Counted from the first letter of the stretch, positions 38,993-48,189 are shown. The stretch is 64,000 bases of DNA from Variovorax sp. MHTC-1 (GCF_003984645.1 NZ_RWKI01000001.1:496001-560000); one strand, 5' to 3'. Numbers and translations: made by a program. Notes: generated by a model from the letters alone, not told the origin.

Positions 38993-39460
38993 ATGCGCAT
39001 CCATGACAGCCTGATCGGCGGCGTGCTGCTGGTGCTGGCCCTGGCCGTGCTCTGGCACATCCAGGGCTTTCCGCCAGCGGCCGGCCAGGACTACGGGCCG
39101 GCCGTGTTCCCCGGACTCGTCGCCTGCGGCCTTGCGCTGTCGTCCGCGGTGCTGATGTGGCAAGGCCTGCGAGCGCACCAGCCGTGGCTTCGGCTCGGCG
39201 AGGGCATGCGTTCCCCGCGCCATCTGGCGGCCTTCGTGCTCACCATCGCCGGCACGGTGTTCTACATCCTGCTGTCGGAGAAGCTGGGCTTCGTGCTGTG
39301 CAGCGTGCTGGTGCTCTTCGCGCTGCAGTGGGCATGCGGCGTCCGACCGCGCACCGCGGTGCTCGTGGCCATCGTCGCAACGCTGGTGATCCACACCGGT
39401 TTCTACAAGCTGCTCAAGGTGCCCCTGCCCTGGGGCGTTCTTCAGCGCTGGGCCTGGTAA
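38993..39460 (+). CDS. TTT transporter small membrane subunit (TctB-type)
   Basis: Small inner-membrane subunit of the tripartite tricarboxylate transporter (DUF1468). 155 residues with four predicted transmembrane helices: DSLIGGVLLVLALAVLWHI near the start, the second around VFPGLVACGLALSSAVLM, then two after residue 75. The helix-breaking AGQDYGPAVFPGL block is typical. It starts 15 bases after the receptor gene and ends 12 bases before the large subunit. Confidence 0.9.
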   Translation: MRIHDSLIGGVLLVLALAVLWHIQGFPPAAGQDYGPAVFPGLVACGLALSSAVLMWQGLRAHQPWLRLGEGMRSPRHLAAFVLTIAGTVFYILLSEKLGFVLCSVLVLFALQWACGVRPRTAVLVAIVATLVIHTGFYKLLKVPLPWGVLQRWAW

Positions 39461-39472
39461 GGAGCGCCGCCG

Positions 39473-40975
39473 ATGGAATCTGTCTGGCTCGCCATGCAGA
39501 TGGTCGCCACGCCGACCGTGTTGATCGTGATGCTGCTGTCGGGCGTTTTCGGCATGTTCGTCGGCGCCGTGCCCGGCCTCACGGCCACCATGGCCACGGC
39601 GCTGCTGGTGCCGATCACCTTCTTCCTGCCGCCGGTGCCGGCGGTCGCAGCGATCGTCACCGCGACCGCGATGGCGATCTTCGCTGGCGACGTTCCCGGC
39701 GCGCTGCTGCGCATTCCCGGCACGCCGGCCTCGGCGGCCTACACCGACGAGTCCTACGCGATGACGCGCAAGGGCCACGGCGAGACCGCGCTCGGCATCG
39801 GCCTGGTGTTCTCATGCATCGGCGGCCTGTTCGGCACCGCCGTGCTGATCGTCGCCGCGCCGGCGCTGGCCGAGGTCGCGATCAAGTTCAGCTCCTTCGA
39901 ATACTTCTGGCTCGTCGTGCTGGGCCTGACCTGCGCGGTCTTCATCACCAGCGAGACGCCGCTCAAAGGACTCATCACGCTGTTCCTCGGCCTGTTGATG
40001 GGCTGCGTGGGGCTCGAGAACCCGGCGGGGCATCCACGCTTCACTTTCGGCAGCGCGGACCTGCTGGGCGGCCTGAGCTTGATTCCGGCCATGATCGGGA
40101 TGTTCGCGGTCTCCGAGATCCTGCGCTTCACCGTGACCACCGACCGCATCGGCAGCTTCACCAAGCAGATCGGCTCGGTCTTCGCGGGCATGGGCGGGCT
40201 GATGAGGAAATACGCCAAGCAGACGCTGCGCGGCAGCGTGCTGGGCACGGCCGTGGGCATCCTGCCCGGCGCCGGCGCCGACATCGCGGCCTGGATGTCC
40301 TTTGCGATGAGCAAGAAGCTCTCGAAGGAACCCGAGAAGTTCGGCACGGGCCATCCAGAGGGGCTGGTCGAGGCCGGCGCCGCCAACAACAGCGCCATCG
40401 CCGGCGCCTGGGTCCCAGCGCTGGTGTTCGGCATTCCCGGCGACTCGATCACCGCCATCGTGATCGGCGTGCTCTACATGAAGAACATGAATCCGGGGCC
40501 GATGATCTTCATGAACAACCCGCACAGCGTCTATGCGGTGTTCATCGTCTTCATCCTCGCCAACCTGCTGATGCTGCCGCTGGGCTGGGCCTGCATCAAG
40601 GCCTCGGCGCGCATCCTGCGCCTGCCGCGCAACGTGCTGATGCCGATCATCCTGGTGTTCTGCCTGGTGGGTTCCTTCGCCATCAACAACGCGCTGTTCG
40701 ACCTCTGGATCCTGCTGGGCTTCGGCGTCGCGGCCTGGCTGCTGGAAGAAAACGGCTTCCCCGTCGCGCCCGCCATTCTCGGCATGCTGCTCGGCAAGAT
40801 GCTCGAAGAGAACTTCATCACCTCGATGATCAAGTCCGACGGCAGCTGGCTGCCCTTCGTCGAGCGGCCGATCGCCGCCGGCCTGGCGATCTTCACGATC
40901 CTCGTGTGGGTCGGCTCGGGCGCCATGGCCTGGCGGCGGCAGCGGCGACGGCTGCAACCAGCTTCAGCCGCCTGA
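39473..40975 (+). CDS. TTT transporter large membrane subunit (TctA-type)
   Basis: Large inner-membrane subunit that carries out sodium- or proton-coupled uptake of the receptor's ligand. 500 residues with about 11-12 transmembrane segments. The family signatures are FVGAVPGLTATMATALLVPI near residue 30 and AVGILPGAGADIAAWMSFAM in the second half, an internal repeat of the glycine/proline-rich binding loop. FGIPGDSITAIVIGVL is also conserved. It ends 5 bases before the dehydrogenase gene. Confidence 0.95.
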   Translation: MESVWLAMQMVATPTVLIVMLLSGVFGMFVGAVPGLTATMATALLVPITFFLPPVPAVAAIVTATAMAIFAGDVPGALLRIPGTPASAAYTDESYAMTRKGHGETALGIGLVFSCIGGLFGTAVLIVAAPALAEVAIKFSSFEYFWLVVLGLTCAVFITSETPLKGLITLFLGLLMGCVGLENPAGHPRFTFGSADLLGGLSLIPAMIGMFAVSEILRFTVTTDRIGSFTKQIGSVFAGMGGLMRKYAKQTLRGSVLGTAVGILPGAGADIAAWMSFAMSKKLSKEPEKFGTGHPEGLVEAGAANNSAIAGAWVPALVFGIPGDSITAIVIGVLYMKNMNPGPMIFMNNPHSVYAVFIVFILANLLMLPLGWACIKASARILRLPRNVLMPIILVFCLVGSFAINNALFDLWILLGFGVAAWLLEENGFPVAPAILGMLLGKMLEENFITSMIKSDGSWLPFVERPIAAGLAIFTILVWVGSGAMAWRRQRRRLQPASAA

Positions 40976-40980
40976 AACCC

Positions 40981-42045
40981 ATGAACAACACCTCCATCCG
41001 CTACGACGCCGCCGCTCTCGCCCGGTTCGCCACGCAACTGCTGCGGCATGCCGGCCTGGCCGAAGCCATGGCGCAGACCGTGGCAGATACGCTCGTGCAA
41101 GGCGACCTGCTGGGCCACGACACGCACGGCCTTGCGCTCCTGGCCGGCTATGTGAAAGAACTCGAGGCCGGCACGATGACGCGCGAGGGCCCACCGCTCG
41201 TCGTGTCCGACCGGCCCGCCGCGGTTCTGTGGGACGGCCGCCGCCTGCCCGGCCCTTGGCTGGTGCACCAGGGCCTCGATCTGCTGCTGCCGCGCGCCCG
41301 CGAGCTGGGCACCGCCTCGCTCGTGATCCGTCGCAGCCATCACATCGCGTGCCTCGCGGTCTACCTCCTGCGCGCGCTCGAAGAAGACATGCTGCTGGTG
41401 CTCGCCTGCTCCGACCCGAACGCGGCCAGCGTCGCGCCCTTCGGCGGAACGCAGGCGGTGTTCACGCCCAATCCGCTGGCGCTGGGTTTTCCGCTTTCGG
41501 AGGGCGGCGTGATGGTCGACATCTCGGCCTCCATCACCACCAATGGCATGAGCAACCGCAAGCACAAGTACGGCGAGCTGTTCGACGAGGAATGGCTGAT
41601 CGATGCGCAGGGCCGCCCGAGCAGGGATCCCGCGGTCCTGTTCGCCCAGCCGCCCGGCACGCTGCTGCCGGTCGGAGGCCTGAGCCATGGCCACAAGGGT
41701 TACGGCCTGGCGCTGCTGGTGGAGGCGCTGACGGCAGGACTCGCAGGCCATGGCCGTGCCGACGCGCGCGAAGGCTGGGGCGCCACCGTGCACCTCACGC
41801 TGCACGACCTGCAGGCCTTCGGCGGCAAGGCGGAGTTCCTGCGGCAGATGGACCATCTGGCCGCCCAATGCCGCGGCAACGCACCGATCGACGCGGCCAA
41901 CCCGGTACGCGTTCCCGGAGAACGCGGGCTGCAGCGGCGCGCCGAGCAGCTCGACCAGGGCGTGCGCCTGCACCCTTCGATCGCGCCCTCGCTGGAGGAC
42001 GCCGGGCAGCGCTACGGCCTCCAGCTCGCCGACGCGCTGCGCTGA
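40981..42045 (+). CDS. malate/L-lactate (Ldh2) family dehydrogenase
   Basis: NAD(P)-dependent oxidoreductase of the family that includes malate, sulfolactate, ureidoglycolate and 2,3-diketogulonate enzymes. 354 residues. DLLGHDTHGLALLAGYVKEL (about 42-60), VIRRSHHIACLAVYL with a likely catalytic histidine, and FTPNPLALGFPLSEGGVMVD are family blocks, followed by GLSHGHKGYGLALLVEALTA. The ATG is 5 bases after the large transporter subunit gene. Context suggests it oxidises or reduces the 2-hydroxy or 2-oxo acid imported by that transporter; the substrate is unknown. Confidence 0.9.
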   Translation: MNNTSIRYDAAALARFATQLLRHAGLAEAMAQTVADTLVQGDLLGHDTHGLALLAGYVKELEAGTMTREGPPLVVSDRPAAVLWDGRRLPGPWLVHQGLDLLLPRARELGTASLVIRRSHHIACLAVYLLRALEEDMLLVLACSDPNAASVAPFGGTQAVFTPNPLALGFPLSEGGVMVDISASITTNGMSNRKHKYGELFDEEWLIDAQGRPSRDPAVLFAQPPGTLLPVGGLSHGHKGYGLALLVEALTAGLAGHGRADAREGWGATVHLTLHDLQAFGGKAEFLRQMDHLAAQCRGNAPIDAANPVRVPGERGLQRRAEQLDQGVRLHPSIAPSLEDAGQRYGLQLADALR

Positions 42046-42058
42046 AAGCAGGGCCGGT

Positions 42059-43246
42059 TCAGAGCGCGGCGCCGAGCCGCGCGATGCCCTCTTCGATCTT
42101 CTCCACGTTGGCGGTCGCAAAGCTCAGGCGCAGCGTCGCGACATCGGGCTTCTCGGCAAAGAAAGGCGCGCCCGGCACGAAGGCGACCAGCTTTTCGATC
42201 GCGCGCTGGGCCAGCACGCTGGCATCGGCCAGCTTGCCGTTCGCGCCCGTGAGCCGGGCCCAGAAGAACAGGCCGCCGCCCGGTTGCTCGAAGGCGATCG
42301 CGTCGCCGAGCTCGCGTTTCAGTGCCGCGCCCATGGCCTGGGCGCGTTCGCCATAGACCTTGCGCACGTGCGCCAGCGTGTCCGGCATGCGGCCGCTCTT
42401 CAAATACTGCGCGGCCGTCGCCTGCGCGAAGGTGCTGGTGTGCGCATCGCTGAACTGCTTGCACATGGTGGCCTTCGCAAGCAGCTCGGCCGGCGCGATC
42501 ATCCAGCCGATGCGCAGGCCCGGGCTCAGCACCTTGCTGAGGCTGCCGCAGTGCGCCACCAGCTCGCGGCTGCCCGGCACTTCGCCGGTGAGCGACATGA
42601 TCGAGGGCGGCGGCGCCTTGCCAAAGTACAGGTCGCCGTAGGGGTCGTCCTCCACCATCAGCGTCTGGTACTTCACCGCCAGCTCCAGCACCTTCTTGCG
42701 CCGCGCCAGGCTCAGCATGGCGCCGCTCGGGTTGCCGAAGGTCGGGATCAGGTAGACGAACTTGGGCTTGTGCTCGGCGATCAGCTGCTCGAGCTTGTCG
42801 ACGTCGACGCCGTCGGCGTCGATGGGCGCGCTGATCAGCTGCGCGCCGTAGAGGCGGAAGCACTGGATGGTGGCGAGGAAGGTCGGGCCTTCGACGATCA
42901 CCTTGTCGCCGGGCGAGATCAGGGTCTTGCCGAGCAGGTCCAGCGCCTGCTGGCTGCCGGTGGTCACGATCAGGCCGCTGGGATCGACCTCGACGCCCTT
43001 GCCCTTCATGAAGGCACTCAACTGCGTGCGCAGCGGCTCGTAGCCCTCGGTCGCGCCGTACTGCAGCGCGCCGCCGGGCTCCTCGGCCAGCGCCCTGGCG
43101 CTCGCTTCCTTCAGGCCTTCGACGTCGAACATCGCGCTGTCGGGAAAGCCGCCCGCGAAGCTGATGATGCCTGGCTTGCCCAGGAGCTTGAAGAGTTCGC
43201 GGATGGCGGAGGTTTCGACGTTGTCGAGGCGGGTGGCGAATTGCAT
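42059..43246 (-). CDS. PLP-dependent aminotransferase, class I/II fold
   Basis: Fold-type I aminotransferase of the 2-aminoadipate/MocR-like group; substrate unknown. 395 residues from the ATG at 43246 (MQFATRLDNVETSAIREL). The start gives the family KPGIISFAGGFPDSAMF block near residue 35. IVTTGSQQALDLLGKTLI and VYLIPTFGNPSGAML come next, and HCGSLSKVLSPGLRIGW holds the PLP lysine. LysN-like 2-aminoadipate and valine-pyruvate type enzymes share this pattern. Converges with the dehydrogenase gene across 13 bases and is divergent from nth. Confidence 0.92.
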   Translation of the reverse strand: MQFATRLDNVETSAIRELFKLLGKPGIISFAGGFPDSAMFDVEGLKEASARALAEEPGGALQYGATEGYEPLRTQLSAFMKGKGVEVDPSGLIVTTGSQQALDLLGKTLISPGDKVIVEGPTFLATIQCFRLYGAQLISAPIDADGVDVDKLEQLIAEHKPKFVYLIPTFGNPSGAMLSLARRKKVLELAVKYQTLMVEDDPYGDLYFGKAPPPSIMSLTGEVPGSRELVAHCGSLSKVLSPGLRIGWMIAPAELLAKATMCKQFSDAHTSTFAQATAAQYLKSGRMPDTLAHVRKVYGERAQAMGAALKRELGDAIAFEQPGGGLFFWARLTGANGKLADASVLAQRAIEKLVAFVPGAPFFAEKPDVATLRLSFATANVEKIEEGIARLGAAL

Positions 43247-43317
43247 GGCGGTCTTCTGCGAAAGAGGAGGTTGCGATTGTCGCAAGTTCCGCTGACATCC
43301 CTACACTGCCGCCCACG

Positions 43318-43956
43318 ATGAAAAAAACAGAGATCGAACCTTTCTTCGCCACCCTGCAGGCAGCCAACCCCGAGCCCGAAACCGAACTCGAATACACGAC
43401 CCCCTTCGAGCTGCTGGCTGCCGTGCTGCTTTCCGCGCAGGCCACCGATGTCGGCGTGAACAAGGCGACGCGCAAGCTGTTCCCGGTCGCGAACACGCCC
43501 CAGGCCATCCTCGATCTGGGCATCGAAGGGCTGGAGAGCTATATCAAGACCATCGGCCTCTATCGCAGCAAGGCCAAGCACTTGATGGAGGCCTGCCGCA
43601 TGCTGGTCGAACAACATGGCGGAGAGGTTCCGCGCACGCGCGCCGAGCTGGAGGCGCTGCCGGGCGTGGGCCGCAAGACCGCCAACGTCGTGCTCAACGT
43701 GGCCTTCGGCGAGCCGACGATGGCGGTGGACACGCACATCTTTCGCGTCGGCAACCGCACCGGCCTGGCGCCGGGGAAGACGCCGCTCGAAGTCGAACTG
43801 AAGCTCATGAAGCGCGTGCCGCCCGAGTTCCGGCTGCATGCGCATCACTGGCTGATCCTGCACGGGCGCTATGTCTGCGTGGCGCGCAAGCCGATGTGCT
43901 GGAAGTGCGCGGTCGCGCCGTACTGCGATTACAAGCCGAAGACCCCGGCGCCTTGA
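43318..43956 (+). CDS. nth: endonuclease III
   Basis: DNA glycosylase/AP lyase for oxidised pyrimidines in base excision repair. 212 residues. The helix-hairpin-helix motif LPGVGRKTANVVLNVAFG carries catalytic Lys120, and VDTHIFRVGNR carries Asp138. The C-terminal [4Fe-4S] cysteines are 187, 194, 197 and 203 (Cys-x6-Cys-x2-Cys-x5-Cys). The stop codon abuts the stop of the convergent cobC, forming TGATCA with no bases between. Confidence 0.97.
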   Translation: MKKTEIEPFFATLQAANPEPETELEYTTPFELLAAVLLSAQATDVGVNKATRKLFPVANTPQAILDLGIEGLESYIKTIGLYRSKAKHLMEACRMLVEQHGGEVPRTRAELEALPGVGRKTANVVLNVAFGEPTMAVDTHIFRVGNRTGLAPGKTPLEVELKLMKRVPPEFRLHAHHWLILHGRYVCVARKPMCWKCAVAPYCDYKPKTPAP

Positions 43957-44511
43957 TCAGGGCAGCTCGACGCTCAGGTATTCGCCAAAGGCGATGCTCT
44001 GCGCCGGCCACTGATCGGCGCGCTCCGCGCAACGCACGCCCTCGCGCAGCAGCCACACCGCGCGGATCACGCCGGCATGCGTGATCCACAGCGCATCGCG
44101 GCCAGCCTCGTGCCACTCGTCGAAGGCCTCGCCGACCCGCTGCATGAAGGCGCGCGTGCTTTCGCCGCTGCCGCCGGCGCGCGCGTCGGCGAAGCTGCCG
44201 GTCCAGGCATCGAACTCGGCGCGTTCGATGCTCGACCAACTGCGGCCTTCCCACGAACCGAAGTCCATCTCGGCGATGCGCGCATCGGTGCGCAGCGCGA
44301 GCCCGGGCCGACGCGCGGCAATCGCCTGCGCCAATCCGGCGCAGCGCTGCAAGGGAGAGCAGACGATTTCTTCGATGCCTTCGGCGAGCTGCGGCGCAAT
44401 GCGTTCGGCCAGCGTGCGCATCGCCTCGGCCGGCACCGCCACATCGGTGCGGCCGTAGCACAGGCCGGCCGCTACGTCGGTCTGCGCGTGGCGCACGAGC
44501 CCGAGCTTCAT
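43957..44511 (-). CDS. cobC: alpha-ribazole phosphatase (histidine phosphatase family)
   Basis: Removes the phosphate from alpha-ribazole 5'-phosphate (or adenosylcobalamin 5'-phosphate) in nucleotide-loop assembly. 184 residues from the ATG at 44511. The phosphohistidine motif is LGLVRHAQTDVAAG, and EEIVCSPLQRC and LWITHAGVIRAVWL supply the other catalytic residues. The ATG overlaps the cobS stop as ATGA. This is the CobC of the Salmonella naming scheme, not the decarboxylase of Pseudomonas denitrificans. Confidence 0.88.
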   Translation of the reverse strand: MKLGLVRHAQTDVAAGLCYGRTDVAVPAEAMRTLAERIAPQLAEGIEEIVCSPLQRCAGLAQAIAARRPGLALRTDARIAEMDFGSWEGRSWSSIERAEFDAWTGSFADARAGGSGESTRAFMQRVGEAFDEWHEAGRDALWITHAGVIRAVWLLREGVRCAERADQWPAQSIAFGEYLSVELP

Positions 44512-45302
44512 GCCTGCCAGGCGAGCGCCAGGTAGATCGCGAGCTCGCAGACCTGCTGCGTCGCGCCGAGCCCGTCGCCGGTGAAGCCCTGCAGCCGGCG
44601 TCGCAGCAGCGCCGCCATGTACAGCGCGCCGAGCAGGCACGCGACCAGGCTTGCAACGCCCTGCAGCGGAGGGTGCGTGAGCAACAGCAGCGCAGCGGCC
44701 GGCAGTGCGTACAGCGCGCCCACCAGCAAGGCCCCGCCGCCGATCGCATCGGCCAATGGCTTGGCCTTGCTCACGCCCTCGTCGCCGACATAGGGCAGCG
44801 AGCGGATCAGCAACAGCGGCGCCAGCCGCGACAGCACATGCGCGCCGAGCAGCGCGGTGGCAGCGCTCATGGCGCCCTGCCCCGCCAACGTGGCGAGCAG
44901 CGCGATCTTCAGGCCCAGCGCCAGCACCAGCGCGATCGCACCGAAGGCGCCGATGCGCGAGTCCTTCATGATCTCCAGCGCCCGCGCGCGATCGGACGTG
45001 CCGCCGAGGCCATCGGCGATGTCGGCCAGGCCGTCCTCGTGAAAGGCGCCGGTCATCCAAACCGTGGCCGCCGTGGACAGCAGTGCCGCAACGGCAGCGC
45101 CTGCCACGCCCGGCAGCCCCGCCTGCGCAAGCAGGAACACGCCCGCGCCCACCGCACCCACCAGCCAGCCCACGCCGGGAAAATGCGCCGCGCTGGCGCG
45201 CAGCATCGCCGGACTGAAGCCCACCCACCCTGCCAGCCTTCCGGTGACGGGCACGCGCGTGAAGAACTGCAGCGCCAGCAGGAAGTGGCGCAGACCGTTC
45301 AT
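44508..45302 (-). CDS. cobS: adenosylcobinamide-GDP ribazoletransferase
   Basis: Membrane-embedded cobalamin synthase that joins adenosylcobinamide-GDP with alpha-ribazole. 264 residues from the ATG at 45302 (MNGLRHFLLALQFFTRVPV). About six transmembrane helices. TGAFHEDGLADIADGLGGTSDRARALEIMKDSRIGAFG (seen as consecutive short blocks around residues 83-120) is the acidic active-site loop of the family. The ATG overlaps the cobT stop. Confidence 0.95.
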   Translation of the reverse strand: MNGLRHFLLALQFFTRVPVTGRLAGWVGFSPAMLRASAAHFPGVGWLVGAVGAGVFLLAQAGLPGVAGAAVAALLSTAATVWMTGAFHEDGLADIADGLGGTSDRARALEIMKDSRIGAFGAIALVLALGLKIALLATLAGQGAMSAATALLGAHVLSRLAPLLLIRSLPYVGDEGVSKAKPLADAIGGGALLVGALYALPAAALLLLTHPPLQGVASLVACLLGALYMAALLRRRLQGFTGDGLGATQQVCELAIYLALAWQA

Positions 45303-46342
45303 GTGTCGTCCCGCTGCGAAACGCCGGCCGATTCGAAGCTCGCCATCTCGCGCAGGACGCGGCATGCGGATTCGAGCAAGGGCCAGGCGAGCGCGGCACC
45401 GGAGCCTTCGCCGAGACGCAGATCCAGGCGCAGCAGCGCTTCGAGGCCGAGCGCGTCGAGCAGCAGGCGATGGCCAGGCTCGGCCGATTCGTGCGCCGCC
45501 ACGCAGCGCTGAACGACATGCGGCCGAAGCGCCTGCGCCACCAGCACCGCGGTACCGGCGATGAAGCCGTCGACCACGATCACGCGCCGCTCGTGGGCCG
45601 CCTGCAGCACGGCGCCGACCAGCGTGGCGATCTCGAAGCCGCCGAAGGCCGCGAGCGCCGTCAGCGGCGTGCCGGCATCGGCGTGCAGCGCGAGCACTTC
45701 GCGCAGCAGCCGGCGCTTGCGCGCCAGGCCGTCGGCATCGAGGCCGGTGCCGCTGCCGGTGCAGGCATCGATGTCCAGCCCGGTGAGCCGCGCCAGCAGC
45801 AGCGATGCGGCCGAGGTATTGCCGATGCCCATCTCGCCCAGCAGCAGCGCATTGCCAGGCAGCGTCCGCACGAGTTCGATGCCGTTGGCCATGGCCTCAT
45901 CGCACTGCGCAGCGCTCATGGCCGGACCGGTCGATGCATCTGTGGTGCCCGGCGCGATCTTGCGGATTGCAAGCCCCTCACGCGGCGCGAACTCATGCCG
46001 CACCCCGCAATCCACCACGGTCAGCGCCAGCCCATGCTGCCGCGCGAGCACGCTGACGGCCGCGCCGCCGGCCAGGAAGTTCTCGACCATCTGCCAGGTC
46101 ACGTCGCTCGGATAGGCCGAGACGCCGCGCGCTGCCAGGCCGTGGTCGCCGGCGCAGACCAGCATCTGCGGCGCCAGGAGCGCGGGCGATTCGCTGCCGA
46201 GGATCAGGCCCAGCCGCAAGGCCAGCGCCTCGAGCCGGCCCAGGGCGCCGAGCGGCTTGGTCTTGCCGTCGATGCGGCGCTGCAGTTGCGCGGCGAGCGC
46301 AACGTCGTCGAGCTTGTCGACGGTGGGGAGTTCAAGCGTCAT
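45299..46342 (-). CDS. cobT: nicotinate-nucleotide--dimethylbenzimidazole phosphoribosyltransferase
   Basis: Makes alpha-ribazole 5'-phosphate from NaMN and 5,6-dimethylbenzimidazole. 347 residues. LVCAGDHGLAARGVSAYP, LLGEMGIGNTSAASLLLARL and FGGFEIATLVGAVLQAA are family blocks. The catalytic glutamate lies in RLGEGSGAALAWPLLESA near the C-terminus. It is coupled by ATGA overlaps both to cobQ upstream and cobS downstream. Confidence 0.97.
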   Translation of the reverse strand: MTLELPTVDKLDDVALAAQLQRRIDGKTKPLGALGRLEALALRLGLILGSESPALLAPQMLVCAGDHGLAARGVSAYPSDVTWQMVENFLAGGAAVSVLARQHGLALTVVDCGVRHEFAPREGLAIRKIAPGTTDASTGPAMSAAQCDEAMANGIELVRTLPGNALLLGEMGIGNTSAASLLLARLTGLDIDACTGSGTGLDADGLARKRRLLREVLALHADAGTPLTALAAFGGFEIATLVGAVLQAAHERRVIVVDGFIAGTAVLVAQALRPHVVQRCVAAHESAEPGHRLLLDALGLEALLRLDLRLGEGSGAALAWPLLESACRVLREMASFESAGVSQRDDT

Positions 46343-47811
46343 TCGATCAGGGAGCGCAGCACGCCCGCTTCAAAGTGGGAATCGATGTGGTCGGCCAGCC
46401 CGTCGAACACGCTGTCCAGCGTGCGCGCGGTTGCGCCGAAGAGCGCATGCAGCGCGGCCGGGTCTTCGAACAGTCCGTGCAGGTAGAGCCCGAGCACGTT
46501 GCCGGCGGCGTTCTGCCAGGCCAGCTCGCCGGGCATGACGGCCATCGCGTGATCGCCGGCGGCGGCCATCGCGGCATGGGGCGCGGTCTGACCATGGTGG
46601 ATTTCATAGCCGCGCACGGCGACATTGGAGAGCGCGGCCCAGGGGCCGGCCAGTTCGGCGAAGCGGGCCTCGCGCGGCTGCACGGTCTTGTCGGCCGCGA
46701 ACACGGTGACCAGCGGCAACAGGCCGAGGCCGGGGCCGTTGCCGTCGACGCCGTGCAGATCGATCAGCGCCTCGCCCAGCATCTGCAGCCCGCCGCAGAT
46801 GCCGAGCACCGCGCCGCCGCCGGCCGCATGCGCAGCCACCGCACGGTCCAGGCCCTGCGCGCGCAGCCAGGCCAGGTCGCCGCTGGTGTTCTTGGAACCG
46901 GGCAGCACGATCCAGTCGGCGCCGGCCACGTCGGCGGGGCTGCGCGCCCACTGCAGGCGCACGCCGGCGAGGTTCTTCAGCGGCTGGAATTCGTCGAGGT
47001 TGCTGATGCGCGGATAGGCGATGACGGCGATGGTGCGCGTGACCTCTCCTGCCGAGACGCTGCGGTCGTCGAACACGCCATCCTCTTCCGGCAGCCCATG
47101 CTCCCACCACATCGGAAGTGTCGCCACCGTCGGTATGCGCGTGAGCTGCTCGAGCTGCTGCGGCGCCGGCGCGAGCAACGATGCATCGCCGCGGAACTTG
47201 TTGAGCACGAAGCCCTTGATCAATGCGCGATCGGCCTCCGGCATCAGCGCCCAGGTGCCGTAGAGATGCGCGAAGGCGCCGCCGCGGTCGATGTCGGTCA
47301 CCAGCAGGCAGCGCGCATCGGCATGCCGGGCCACGCGCAGGTTGACGATGTCGCTCGCCATCAGGTTGATCTCGGCCGGCGAACCGGCGCCCTCGATCAC
47401 GACCACGTCGTTCCCGGCCCGCAGGTCGTCCAGCGCCTGCGCGATCTGCGGCCAGACACGTTCGCTGCGCCCACGCCAGGGCAGTGCCGTCAGCTCGGTG
47501 CTCACGCGGCCCATCAGCACCACCTGGCTCAGCGTATCGCGCTCGGGCTTGAGCAGCAGCGGGTTCATGCGCACATCGGGCTCGGCACCCGCTGCCAATG
47601 CCTGGAAATATTGCGCACTGCCGATCTCGCCGCCGCCGACCACGCGCGCGTTATTGCTCATGTTCTGCGCCTTGAACGGCGCCACCTTCAGGCCCTGGCG
47701 CGCATACCAGCGGCACAGCGCGGTCGCCAGCCAGCTCTTGCCGGCACCGCTGGTGGTGCCGAGGACCATGACGCAACGGGCTCGGCCGCCTCGCCCCACA
47801 CTTGTATTCAT
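46339..47811 (-). CDS. cobQ: adenosylcobyric acid synthase (glutamine-hydrolysing)
   Basis: Amidates four carboxylates of adenosylcobyrinic acid a,c-diamide, using glutamine and ATP. 490 residues. The N-terminal dethiobiotin-synthetase-like ATPase has GTTSGAGKSWLATALCRWYA, KAQNMSNNARVV and GAGSPAEINL. The C-terminal glutaminase has the nucleophile cysteine in VLGICGGLQMLGEAL and the histidine in LGLYLHGLFED. It is the first gene of the cobQ-T-S-C block and starts 143 bases from the divergent small gene. I see no cobalamin riboswitch in that gap. Confidence 0.96.
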   Translation of the reverse strand: MNTSVGRGGRARCVMVLGTTSGAGKSWLATALCRWYARQGLKVAPFKAQNMSNNARVVGGGEIGSAQYFQALAAGAEPDVRMNPLLLKPERDTLSQVVLMGRVSTELTALPWRGRSERVWPQIAQALDDLRAGNDVVVIEGAGSPAEINLMASDIVNLRVARHADARCLLVTDIDRGGAFAHLYGTWALMPEADRALIKGFVLNKFRGDASLLAPAPQQLEQLTRIPTVATLPMWWEHGLPEEDGVFDDRSVSAGEVTRTIAVIAYPRISNLDEFQPLKNLAGVRLQWARSPADVAGADWIVLPGSKNTSGDLAWLRAQGLDRAVAAHAAGGGAVLGICGGLQMLGEALIDLHGVDGNGPGLGLLPLVTVFAADKTVQPREARFAELAGPWAALSNVAVRGYEIHHGQTAPHAAMAAAGDHAMAVMPGELAWQNAAGNVLGLYLHGLFEDPAALHALFGATARTLDSVFDGLADHIDSHFEAGVLRSLIE

Positions 47812-47954
47812 CTGCGGATTGTCCGCTACGGCCTCAGTCTTTTCGGGCGCTCGCGGAGTCCTTCACGCTTCGGCGCGTTGCTTTGGAACGCGCCTGCATC
47901 AAATACCCTCATTGCTTCGTAGCCTCCTCTGATCACAAATGGGGGAGTGGATTG

Positions 47955-48188
47955 ATGCCCGCGATACGCGACATGGCGCTCACGGTGGAGGAGCGCGAGA
48001 AAGGAAAATTCTTCTGGGTTCTGATCGAAGCGCTTGACGACGAGGCGGGCGAAGCAATGCTCTACCGCCGCTTCAAGTCGGCCGCTGCGCCGCAAGCGAG
48101 CTACTCGAGCGCACTGGCGCTGGGAGCAGCGGCGCTGCGCCGGCTGGCCGACGCGCAGCCGGCGTCCGGGCCGGACGCCGGCGGCTGA
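47955..48188 (+). CDS. small hypothetical protein
   Basis: 77 residues, unrecognised. It begins MPAIRDMALTVEEREKGKFF behind a good GGGGGAG ribosome binding site 7 bases from the ATG at 47955. The body is amphipathic (WVLIEALDDEAGEAMLYRRF) and the tail Ala/Pro-rich. There is no signal peptide or membrane segment. Longer upstream frame does not look coding. It lies between cobQ (divergent) and the outer-membrane factor gene (convergent, its stop is 2 bases away), at the inner edge of the efflux module. Its codon pattern looks like its neighbours'. Confidence 0.65.
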   Translation: MPAIRDMALTVEEREKGKFFWVLIEALDDEAGEAMLYRRFKSAAAPQASYSSALALGAAALRRLADAQPASGPDAGG

Positions 48189-48189
48189 C

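Noticed and set aside
47812..47954. Possible cobalamin riboswitch upstream of cobQ
   Set aside because: The 143 bases do not show the B12-box core or its paired stems, so no riboswitch can be supported here. One would be expected ahead of btuB, outside the window.
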